Part shown: positions 34,051 to 44,768 of the stretch, one piece after another | Layout of the letters: the number at the start of each line of letters is the position of its first letter | Position numbering within the stretch: the stretch's first letter is position 1 | NCBI GenBank assembly: GCA_004009845.1 | Contig: RMBW01000030.1 | Coordinates: 124,001 to 188,000 of the forward strand | Source: Davidsoniella eucalypti | Taxonomy: Eukaryota; Ascomycota; Sordariomycetes; Microascales; Ceratocystidaceae | DNA length: 64,000 nucleotides | Direction of reading: 5' to 3' | Notes under the pieces: generated by a model | Told to the model about the DNA's origin: nothing | What the model saw: the letters and a program-made list of their open reading frames with translations, nothing else | The model's database searches: none | Position numbers and translations under genes: made by a program

Positions 34051-34936
34051 ACTAATAATTGGTTGCATATGCACACATGGCTAGCCATAATGTTGAGCGA
34101 GCATGTTTGTTGGCAACTTCCAAATGAGCTGAAGTTAGGATTTCCACTTGTGGACTGACTGCGCTCTTTCATCTTATTTCCAGTTACCAAATATTAAGAA
34201 TGATAACGATGGAACTATTAGCCACCGAATGGCTGTGGGTGTTGGTTTGCATGCCTTGCTAAACACGTAAGCCAGGGCGAAGATTTAGGGGTGCATTCCT
34301 GACTTGTAGAAAGTTTCGGGTTGTAAGCCGTTGGGATTCTTGAAGAAATATACTTGGAATTATACTGACATTCTCTTTTTAAGGCCGTTAGTTGTATGTG
34401 TTTATGCAGATAAATAGACATGCCTCATAGAGCCTTATCAGGACATGATATAAGATATACTTGATATGAGTCGTCTCCCTCCAGAAACGGCGTCCAGGAC
34501 ATAGTTCATGTGACTAACCCTACTGCTGCAAAGGTTCGGCAATGGACCCTTTTTCTTAGGCCATAGAGGAAGAGAAAGACCAGTAGGTAAATTACACAGA
34601 TATATCGACATTGTCAAAACGCTTTGTTTCGGTAGTGAGATCCTCCCAAGTCTAAGGACTAGGGACAACAATTTTGTGGGACTATCGATTTCCCAAATAG
34701 GATAGATAGATTTTCCCAAGCATAATTAGAGTAGATGCCTCCATCAAATTATACTATCTGTCGTTGGTAGACTGAATGCCTAGCAATTGCCTATATTGTA
34801 GCACTATTCTTGAAAGGACGTTGAGTAATAGTTATAGTAGCACTAACTGGTATAACATATGTCATATCTGGAAAGTACTCCCAGGTAGGAAATATCAGTC
34901 CACTAGATAGGACGACCTGTCTGAATTTGGCCAGTA

Positions 34937-35440
34937 ATGGAGACATCAAGTACTACCAAAAACTCGATTGATTCAAGCTTCGAAATACTTGAAGCGTTGG
35001 TAGGGTTAGAGTTCCAGCATTGGATTAGAGCTGGCGAGGTCGTGAAGGTTAAAGGCGAAGACTTGCTTTCAAAACACATCGCATTCCTGATGTATCCCTT
35101 TGAAGCGGCGACGATGTCGTTTAGTTCCAAAGCCCAAGTATTGTCCCGCACATACATATATACAAAGATACCTCTGGTTACACCTGTGTCAACAAACCGC
35201 TGGAATTCTAGCCCGCTTGGTGAGCCAGGCGACCAAGAGTTGGGAAACGCTAGAATTCTTGCTATTGTTTACTGGCGGGCCAGCTGGCCACTGGAGATCA
35301 GCATGCCAGCATTGTTGACTTTGGGTCTTTGTAAAGCCGTAGAAAGTATGCCTCAGGACTACAGAGTCCAGCGGGCCATTTTGGCTCTGGGACCGAGAGG
35401 GCAAAATCCTGCATTGCTCGTGATTCTCACGTTTGTTTAG
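34937..35440 (+). other. uncertain ORF of 167 codons (opposite frames also open)
   Basis: A plus-strand frame starting with ATG at 34937 (METSSTTKNSIDSSFEILEALVGLEF...) runs to 35440. On the minus strand two frames (35157-34903 and 35443-35189) are open over the same DNA, and one of them reads more protein-like (ALELNDIVAASKGYIRNAMCFESK). I recognise neither. It could be a decayed gene fragment on either strand or chance. Confidence 0.15.
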
Positions 35441-35569
35441 CAACTAGACGGCCAGCCAACCAATGCGCGCCCTGGGAACCCCGCCAAAACAAAGTGCCTG
35501 TTTTGTAGGCGATGATACAAGTGCTTTCCTCTACGAGAACATTCTCCGTTAGAACCAACTGCCTTTTTA

Positions 35570-35730
35570 CTTGTGTGTTTGTTTTCTTTTCTTTTCTTTT
35601 CTTTTTCTGATTTACTGTCTAGAGCAGCTTTGGTTTCTCTCCTCCTCCTTCACCTTTCTTCAAATACATATCCTCCCATCCATCCCCTCCCTTCCTTCGT
35701 CATATTGACAATCAATCATCATATCCTCGT
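35570..35730 (+). promoter_or_regulatory. CT-rich promoter/leader tract of the kinase gene
   Basis: Repeated CTTTT units (35583-35606) followed by TCCTCC/CATCCCTCCC-type runs make a strong pyrimidine tract on the sense strand. In filamentous fungi such tracts commonly precede transcription starts. The start codon is 430 bp further on, implying a long 5' UTR. Confidence 0.45.
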
Positions 35731-36159
35731 CTCTCTTCGACAACACGCTTTTTTATCGCAAGTTGGTCCTCTCCTTCTTTTCATCTGTCAAGCCAACGCA
35801 AACGAAGGCTTTCGTCCATCGTTCCTACTACCACTATCGTTTATACCGGCTACTGTTTTCGTACTGGCTCGAGCCTCCGTTTACAGCGTCACAGCCGCTC
35901 TATCTAACACCGAACCCACTACACACCAATAACGATATTGTTTTTCTTGAGTGAGGGTATAGTTTGAATCTGCAATAGCAAGTATATGCTTTTTTACTAC
36001 TCACAAACACTCTCTCGTCTTGATTCATCGACCTAAACTCTAACTCTACGGCGTGGCATGGGCCTTAGCTGGGTTCATTGTAAACGTCGTTAGAGCATTT
36101 GTGTTTTCTTCTGATAGCATTGCACGATATTAGTGTAAAGAACAGTCGTTTATTTCACA

Positions 36160-39100
36160 ATGGTTGAATATCGTGCGCCACTGACAGATGCCCCAACTAA
36201 CCGTGGCAACCAAGGCCGCGCTCGATACACCAATATCCCACCTGGATACAAGCCAAACCAGAAGTACAGAGCTCCTGAACTTGTGGCCTTGATGGGAGAC
36301 GGGCCCGTGACGCCCTTACAACAGGACGAAGTAATGCGCAACGAGAGAATGCAGACGTCTCTTCGTCAAAAGGCTCTCGCCAATGTCCAGGCCATCCAAG
36401 CTGGGCCCAACTTTGGCTATCAGGATGTATCCGAGGCTAACCTGTCAGCTCGTGGCACTGATGGCTACAAGTTGAACATTGGTCCCTGGAGGCTTGGCCA
36501 GACGCTAGGTAGTGGTGCGTCTGCCGAAGTCAAATTCTGCCGCCATCGGGTCACCAACCAACCGGCAGCGTGCAAGATCGTATCGAAATGTTCCAGCGAT
36601 TTGATACAGGCTGGTAGCTTGATGGATCTTGATCGCCTGGAAAACAGCCGTGCCAAACATCAAAGCGGACAATTGCGTGTCCCGGTTGCCGTTGAACGCG
36701 AAGTTGCCATTCTCAAGTTGATCCAGCACCCCAATATCATGAAGTTGTATGATATTTGGGAAAACGGGAAACACATGTAAGTAACCACAGATATCCTGTG
36801 TTGGCTGCCATTTTGACAACTAACGAACCAAATATCTGCTGTAGTTATCTCATCCTCGAGCTAGTTGACCAGGGAGACCTCTTCTCTTTCATCACCAAGC
36901 ACGGTAGACTATCAGAGGAGATGTCTGTCTCTCTATTTCGCCAAATCATGAGCGCCATGAGCTACTGCCACCACTTCAAGATCTGCCATCGGGATCTCAA
37001 GCCAGAAAACATTTTAGTTACTGCTAAGGGCGAGGTCAAGATTGCCGACTTTGGAATGGCGGCTCTACACCAAACTGACAAGCACAAGCTACATACAGCT
37101 TGTGGAAGCCCACATTACGCCGCCCCAGAGCTCCTTAAGGCCCGGCATTATTTGGGCAATAAGGCGGACATTTGGAGCATGGGAGTCATTCTGTTTGCAA
37201 TGCTCACTGCTCGCCTGCCATTTGACGAGCAGGAGATGCCGGTCCTCATGGCGAAGACCAAGCGCGGTGAATATGAGATGCCAGAGTTCCTGAGTATCGA
37301 AGCAAAGGATCTCATTCGCCGTATGCTTGAGATCAACCCTGATCGCCGGATCTCCATGCAGGAAATGTGGCGGCACCCGTTGATAATGAAGCATCAAGCG
37401 TTTGACAACCTCGACGCTGTGAACGGCCAGCCTCCGGAGATCAACATGAACTTTGAGCCGGAGCCTATAAAGCACGACCAGGTTGACAACCAGATTGTAC
37501 GACAGTTGCGCACGTTGTGGCACATGTTCACTGAAGAACAAATCATTGCGTGTTTAACTAGTCCCAAGTTAGTAGAGAAATGTTGTGAGGGCAGCCGCGG
37601 ATCCAGTACTGACAATATCTAGGCCTAATTTGCAGCAATCCTTCTACTGGCTGTTGCAACACTACCGCGAGAGACAGCTCGAAGACTTCAAGCCCGAGGT
37701 TGTGCATTCCCGGAGTGACTACCACCACTTTACTCCCTCGACATGGAAGCGTAAGATCTCCACTTGCGAGTTCACATCTGGCCGCAGCATCTCGAGATTT
37801 ACTGTCATCTCACAGGTCGCCGAGACTGAGCCAGAGAGCCAGACAAGCTACGACCCGTATAATGTTAATAAGTATACACCGGAGAATAGCTTTGACAATG
37901 GCCAGCAGCCCAGCCAGACCAAGATCACGATCCACAACGACCCTATCGGTGGACAGCGCGACCAGAGCTTTGCCAGCAATGGTGCCCGTCTGCGTAAGAC
38001 TGGCGGTACCATGGCAAGCATTCGTACAGCACGTGGAACCCGCATGGCCGGGCCTAGAACTACCTCGATGAGCTCGGTGCATAGTGGCAAGGGCGTCAAG
38101 TATGTTCGTGCTGTAATGGTTCACAAGCGCCCGGTAAACTTCACGCACATCCGTCGTAAGTCGTCGGCTGCTTCGCGTCATGGTAATACACAAGGCGCCA
38201 CAGCCCCCGGTAAAATCCAACCACAGCGTGCTCCGACGACCCATGTGCGCGCTGGCCAAGGTAACCGCGACCCTCGTGATCCTAGAAGACGTCCCTCGAT
38301 CAAGATCCCCCGTCCCGTGCTGCAGGCGTCTCAGACAAAGGCCAGCGCTATGATCGATGAGGAAGTGCGCCAGTTTACTAATCGCATTGCTCACGATCTG
38401 GACACAGCCTTTAATACGTCGCTGGTGGCAGAGTCGTCGATCAGTGGATCTCTCGGCGTGAGCTCTCCCATCTACGCCAATGCGCCCAAGACGCCCAACA
38501 GCTTCGATAGCAACGAAGGAACGTTGGTGCAAGACTCAACTGGCGATCAAGCATCGTGGAAGGATCGCCCACTGCCTCCATTGCCCCCGCGAGTCAACCA
38601 ACTTGCTTCGAGAAGTGGCTCTAAGGACGCCCGTCGTATGGTGACGGCGCCCATGGCAATGACTCGGAGCAATACCAATATCCAGTTGTTCGATACTGAC
38701 TCGCCGCAAGTAGACAAGCAGGACAAGGTCCGCGCTGCTTCCGGGCCGGCTTCCGGCAACGCCAAAGTGGGCAGTGGCGAGGAGAAGGCCTTGCAGTTCT
38801 TGGAAAAGACGGAGAATACCATTCGCGTCGTTAGCTCTCCCAAGCGTCCTGTCACTGGCGTTGGGTTTATGGACCGTGTCATGAAGGATCGGAAGCGTGA
38901 CTCTGCTACCACCATGTCTCTTGACGAGCGCCGTGGTCCCCACGCCACCAAGGCCAAGGCTACTGTTGGGGCCGACCTTACTGCCAAGCGCAAGCCCAAC
39001 TGGTTCCAGCGTCTGTCCAGTTACTCACAAACGAACGAGATGGTAGAGGCCGGCGATCGTCTCTATGCCGCGCAGAACAGCGAGCAGTGCTCAGATACAT

Positions 39101-39780
39101 CTTCGATCAGAGGACTCCAGGGCAAGAAGAAGAAATTTGGTCTTCTCTTCTGGAAGGCGAACAAGAGCAGTAAGGATGATCTTGATAGTAAGTAACATGT
39201 CTATATTACACAACTTAGAAGCCCAACTGACCAATACGTCACAGACACGCCTCCAATCTCTCCGGTCACGCGGGCCTCTACACCGAAGCCTCAAGACCCC
39301 GTCCATGAGACTTGGTTGGCTCGGATGTTCAAGATCAAGCCAGCCACTGAATACCTCTGCTTTGCGATGTCACGCAAGGACGTTCGTACCGACCTAGCGA
39401 GTCTATTCCGCGAGTGGAGGTCTTTCGGAATGCGAGATGTAGTGGTGGAAAAGGACCGTAACATGGTATTTGCGCGGGTTGCTGCCTCGAACTGTAAGTC
39501 TTCTAGGATTTCTTCTATCTTGTATTACATGCATATGCTAACACCTCTAACCACCATAGCTCTTGGCATTAAGGAGGTTTCTCTCGTTGCTGAAGTTATG
39601 ACTGTCATCGAGCACGGAACGAACACCCCCCTTTGCATTGTTCGATTCACGCAAGAACGCGGTGCTGCCAGCAGTTTGCAGACTGTGGTCAAGACAACCA
39701 GGGAAGTCTTTGCCCGTCGCGACAAGTTGGTTACTGACCGCCAGAAGGCGCGCATGATGATCAAGACTTTGAACGCCTGA
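36160..39780 (+). CDS. gin4: Gin4/Hsl1/Cdr2-family Ser/Thr protein kinase
   Basis: Five exons: 36160-36776, 36845-37567, 37623-39187, 39245-39493, 39560-39780; introns of 55-68 bp; phases agree throughout. The protein has 1124 residues. The kinase domain (about 109-380) is complete: glycine loop LGSGASAEV (116-124), Lys139, helix-C Glu181, HRDLKPEN (254-261), DFG (274-276) and activation loop LHTACGSPHYAAPE with Thr290 as the likely activating site. That loop is typical of the AMPK/Nim1-related group. A long Ser/Thr/Arg-rich disordered region (about 450-980) follows. The last ~130 residues (ARMFKIKPATEYLCFAMSRKD... EVMTVIEHGTNTPLCIVRFTQERG) look like the fungal KA1-like membrane-lipid-binding domain. 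Family members act at the cortex and bud neck or septum, controlling septins and the Wee1 checkpoint; in moulds usually septation and morphogenesis. Which yeast paralogue it matches best cannot be decided by eye. Confidence 0.92.
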
Positions 39781-42672
39781 ATACGATCACGAACATGTGC
39801 TACCTCGCGTTTTGCGCGACTGGGCTGGCACCAGTCATACCTGAAGCCTATGATTTCATCTCAAAAGGTCTTCCCTACCCTGTCAAGGTTAGGCTATACA
39901 CGAATACTTGGTTTGTTGTTGTATTGTTCCATCCCATTTACAAGATCAGAATACACTCCTCTTGGTATAGGAGCGTACAGTGCATGCATCCCTCTTGCTC
40001 TTACAAGACGCCGAGCCAATAGGTCTGTATTTCTCATTCTTTGTATATCAGAGGTTTCTTTCTTTCTTACTGTCTTTTTGACCATTTCTTTTTCATTCTA
40101 GAGGCGGGGTTCTGGTGTCTGACTCTGTATTTCTTTTTCTTCCTTCCTCTTTTCGTTCATTACAAAGTTCACCGAGGAAAAAAACAAAAACAGCGCTCAT
40201 TACAACATCTCCAACAACACATGGAGAGACGTCAAAGATTTTATTTATTTCCTTTTTTATTTCTCCTTTTGACTCTTTCTTTTATGCCCTGATATCACAG
40301 TTTTGTTTCCGTTACGATGTATTTTGCAGACAAACAGTTCTTCACCATTATTTCATTGCGTTTCTTCTGCTTTACGTTTCTTCTTCTTTCCATAACGTTG
40401 TACTATCTTGGTCTTCATGTTAATACAACATATATATTCTTCCTTATGTATCTGGGTTTAATGACATCATCTCCGTTATTTGCATGTTCCGTATTGTTTA
40501 TCAAGAGCATAGTTTTTATGGAGCGAGCCGCGGCTATGGCCTTGGCAAGCTTGTCAGTCAAGAAGTGAGATCACAAGCCTGCTGTATTTATATGTTTGAT
40601 GTACTTTCTGAACGCCGAGCTTATTTAGCCTGATAGATATACTACCGGCATATGAACTTAGACGCCCCCTCGGAAATATTCGGGGAAAATGGATAAGTAA
40701 GGTTACAGAATCTGGGGAAAGCTATACAAAACAGACCCCAGGTTTCAGCAGCTTTTTTTCATGGTATTTATTTTCTTTGGGATGACTTCAAAGCAGATCA
40801 GTCTGGCTAGTCGGGGGGCAATTATCCTAGTGGTATTATTCAAGTTAACGCTTACTATTTTTTTTATATCCAAGGTTGGTTGGCACGGCAGGGCGGAGAC
40901 CTCGGCTGATCGGGGCATCGGGCTAGGGGCATTTTATGTAGGAAATTTACAAGTAGGTGAGTTAGTCAATACCTTGTTTCAATTCTTCAAAGCTCGACAC
41001 TACAGCAACGAAGTGTAAAATCAACGTAGGGTTCGGGTTTTTACTGCCTATAAGTACTTACTGCTGTCTCCAAAAACGGCAGTCGATATAACCGTGGGTG
41101 CCATTTTTGGCAGATAAAACTGCTTCCTTCTGGCTCGTGACATGTTGAATAAATAATAAAATTCCAAGACTCAAGGATTATATCCCTCTTTCTGTACAAC
41201 AACTTTGTCTTTTTTTTAGCGGCAGCTTAGGCCGAAAGCTGACTATTTTTTTTGGTTATGTTTTACAACTTACGGAGAAGCGGAGTGGCTGAATTCGGGT
41301 CTGGGGAAAGGATATTGTGATATAAAGGTCCGAATAGACATCTGAAAACGAAGGTGTGATGGCAGTCATTTAAACAAAAACATCAAGAGTGGGAACTTCA
41401 ACTTAGGGGATCAATGGATGAGTGCATGGCCGACACCGAGGCTAGGCTATTCAAAAGTTTGAAATGCCATATTTTGACCGGAATATGAAGTGTATTCATG
41501 TGGTGTTTCCATATGGGTTTGGTACTAACTTTGATTCTTCAACTATAGAGAACAAATCCTAGTAGGCTTGATTTCACACTTCCAAAAGCAACTTGATCTT
41601 GTCGCTAACAGCAATCCCAAGGATAACTTGAGTCGGTAAAGCGAGTTAGCTTTTGTCTAGATTATATTCTACTTTGGGAGACAGCGGGCACATCTCGGGA
41701 TCTCTAGTTTAACATGGAGGTCGATAAATTGGTCAAGTGACCGTCGTTCTTCTAGCCTTTTAGGGTTAGGGGAAACATTATTAGCCGAAAGAATGGGAGA
41801 AAAAGGAAACAAAATCAGTTAGCCGCAACTTATTTTTAAAATAAATGTTTTATTCTTACAAATGGCAACTAATAGTTACAATAATAATAACAATCTAGAA
41901 ACGATGTATTATTCAGTTCCTCAGGGCCGAAACTTGGCCGTGCTAGTTAACTTTGGTGCCTGGAAAAGTGGCTTTACATATAACTATGGGAATGATAAAT
42001 GATAATGCACCATAAAGGGCACTAAAGCCAATTTAAACGTTGAATCATGAAAGCCTTCATATTAGACACGCATTTCCACCTTGGTAAAAATGAATTAAAG
42101 AAAATATATAAAAAAAGACAGACGTTGTAGATGACTCGAATATCCGATCCGATTTTACTCCGATGCCAAAAGTGAAAATTTTGAATACAGCACATTAGAC
42201 TCGACCTTTAAGAGTTCTATCTGAGAATTCTAAGAGGCTTGAAATGGCCTTCATCGCTTCTATTACTCGATACTATCAGGTGTATCCAATCACTTCTAAG
42301 CTCTTCTTCTTAGTTAGATAGATGTCTGAATAACACGACGATAGCCTACGGCCCACTGCCCCGCAGGAATAGCAACTACCTTGGCTCTTGCACCTGCTTC
42401 CTCGCTATCAACTGCTATTATCGGTAGTCTGTGATTGGCTACAAGAGCTTCGCCCCACCTTCCCTCTCAGCACCAAGGGAAGCCAGCGGAACAAGGGGAG
42501 TGAATCCAAGCTGGGCGTGCTCGGATCACAGAGAGGGAAGATACCCGTTTTTTGTGTTGAGGAACCACGATAGCAAAGTGGAAAGAGAGATAGAAGGAGA
42601 GAGGGAAAGAGCTCCGGGCGGCGATAGGAGTCTTAAACATAGCAATTGCCGTGCGCTGCCCAGGGCCGTGAC
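39781..42672. other. kinase 3' UTR and intergenic region
   Basis: The first ~700 bp are T-rich on the sense strand with ATTTCTTTTTC-type runs, consistent with a 3' UTR. Hydrophobic frames there (40041-40568) are by-products of T-richness. The rest (40.6-42.6 kb) shows no gene. Confidence 0.5.
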
Positions 42673-42925
42673 TATTTATACCGCGGCTAACCTGCTCTTT
42701 TTTTCTTTCTTTTTCTTTTTTGCCGAAGATTCTTAGCATCTGCAATCTCAACTTCTTCTTTATAGTCTTTGTTTTAGTCGTTATTGTGACATCATCGGGA
42801 GTTGTTTTGGCCCAGACCTCGTCACATTATCTCATCTACCTATATACCACCAAAGATATACGTAATCTAACCCTTATCTCACACCATACATATAAACACA
42901 GACACACGTATATATACCAAACATC
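42673..42925 (+). promoter_or_regulatory. malate synthase core promoter and leader
   Basis: A TATTTATA box (42673-42680) is followed by a CTTT-rich tract (42690-42720) and a leader rich in ACA/TATA words up to the ATG at 42926, whose context is AACATCATGGC. A CCGCGG palindrome directly follows the TATA box. Carbon-source control is expected from what is known of this gene in fungi, but I could not assign FacB- or CreA-type sites with confidence. Confidence 0.4.
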
Positions 42926-44768
42926 ATGGCCTCCACCGACTCTCTATTAAAGGGCGTTGAGATCCTCGCCCCCATCCAGGAGCAGCAGCGCAAGATCTTG
43001 ACGCCACAGGCTTTGGCCTTTGTCGCTCTACTTCATCGCAGCTTCAATGCCACCCGCAAGAGCCTCCTCGAGCGCCGCATCAAGCGCCAGGCCGAGATCG
43101 ATAGCGGCGTGCTGCCTGATTTCCTGCCCGAGACCAAGGCTGTCCGCGAGGACCCATCGTGGGTCGGAGCTAAGCCGGCACCGGGTCTGGTCGACCGCCG
43201 AGTGGAAATCACCGGTCCGACAGACCGCAAGATGGTCGTCAATGCCCTGAACTCAGATGTGTGGACGTACATGGCTGATTTCGAAGGTAAGTCTTTTCCA
43301 TGTAGCATGGCTTAATTGCAACAAGACCGACTTAGAATGATCATCAATAGCTAACATTTGCTTGTTTCTCCTCCTGTTTAGATTCTAGCGCTCCTACTTG
43401 GGAAAACATGGTCAACGGCCAGGTCAACCTTTACGATGCCAACCGCCGTCAGATTGACTTCAAGATCGGCCCTAAAGACTACAAGCTGCGTACTGACAAA
43501 ACGCTACCAACTCTCATTGTCCGTCCTAGAGGCTGGCATCTGGAGGAGAACCACATAACCATTGATGGGGAGCCCGTCTCCGGCTCGCTATTTGACTTTG
43601 GTCTATACTTCTACCACAACGCCTTTGAGACGGTCAAGCAAGGCTTCGGTCCTTACTTCTACCTGCCAAAGATGGAATCGCACCTCGAGGCGCGCCTGTG
43701 GAACGATGTGTTCAACGTGGCCCAGGACTACATCGGTATGAGCCGTGGTACAATCCGTGGCACTGTGCTCATTGAGACTATTCTAGCAGCCTTCGAGATG
43801 GAGGAGATCATTTACGAGCTCCGTGATCATAGTTCTGGCCTCAACTGCGGCCGCTGGGATTACATCTTCAGCACCATCAAGAAATTCCGCCAGAACCCCA
43901 ACTTTGTGCTGCCTGACCGTGCTAGCGTGACTATGAAGTCACCCTTCATGGAGGCCTATGTCAAGCTGCTCATCCAGACCTGCCATAAGCGTGGCGTCCA
44001 TGCTATGGGTGGCATGGCTGCTCAGATCCCTATCAAGAACGACAAGGCCGCCAACGACAAAGCCATGGAAGGCGTGAAGGCCGACAAGCTGCGCGAGGTG
44101 CTCGCTGGTCACGACGGGTAAGTTTTCTCTCATTAAAACTAGCTGTATCAGCACTAACGAATAACTATCATAATAGAACATGGGTTGCTCACCCTGCTCT
44201 GGCTATCATTGCCTCAAATGTTTTCAACGAACACATGCCTACTCCCAACCAGCTATACAAGCGCCGCGAAGACGTCGTCATCACTGGTGCCGATCTGCTC
44301 AACATGAACGTGCCAGGCCAGATCACCGAAGCGGGCATCCGCAAGAACCTCATCATCGGTCTTGGCTATATGGAGGCGTGGATTCGTGGTGTTGGTTGCG
44401 TTCCCATCAACTACCTCATGGAAGACGCTGCCACCGCTGAGGTTTCACGTTCACAGCTATGGCAATGGGTGCGCCACGGAGTCAGCACTGCCGAGGGCAA
44501 GAAGGTCGACAAGGCCTATGCTCTGCAGCTACTCAAGGAGAGCACCGAGGAGCTCGAGAGCAAAGCAGCCGCCGGTAACAAGTTCCAGCTCGCCGCCAAG
44601 TACTTTGCCGACCAGGTCACTGGCGAAGCATATGCTGATTTCCTGACAAGGTATGTCAAATTTCTCTATCTCATACGATATAAACCCTTGTGCTAACCCT
44701 AACATTGCAGTCTACTTTACCACGAAATTACTACTGTTGGCCAGTCTTCTCCTGCCTCGAAGCTATAA
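42926..44768 (+). CDS. acuE: malate synthase, peroxisomal (glyoxylate cycle)
   Basis: Four exons: 42926-43286, 43382-44117, 44177-44650, 44711-44768; introns of 95, 59 and 60 bp. The model gives 542 residues, the usual length of this family (malate synthase A type). The enzyme condenses acetyl-CoA with glyoxylate to malate. The acyl/glyoxylate-site motif RPRGWH is at 168-173, Glu252 lies in TVLIETI, and the family signature RDHSSGLNCGRWDYIF is at 268-283 with Asp280. The conserved MEDAATAEVSRSQLWQW, carrying the presumed catalytic base Asp, is in exon 3. The protein ends in SKL, a perfect PTS1 peroxisomal signal coded by the tiny last exon. The orthologue is acuE in Aspergillus, acu-9 in Neurospora and MLS1 in yeast; these names are by homology. 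Retention of the last intron would replace the SKL end. Confidence 0.97.

Larger units (their letters stand above)
33420..36159. promoter_or_regulatory. divergent upstream region of smc5 and the Gin4-like kinase
   Basis: A 2.7-kb region between the two start codons. It contains a GTGGCGC motif cluster (33904-34050), an uncertain open region (34903-35443) and a pyrimidine-rich tract before the kinase (about 35570-35730). Several short upstream ATGs lie in the last 500 bp, so the kinase mRNA may carry upstream ORFs or a leader intron. Confidence 0.5.

Noticed and set aside
35573..35932. 119-codon frame upstream of the kinase
   Set aside because: It has no ATG start, overlaps the CT-rich leader and reads as low-complexity Leu/Ser/Phe.
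40041..40568. Hydrophobic Phe/Leu/Ser-rich frames after the kinase gene
   Set aside because: They arise from the T-rich 3' UTR; no family-like sequence and several frames are open at once.
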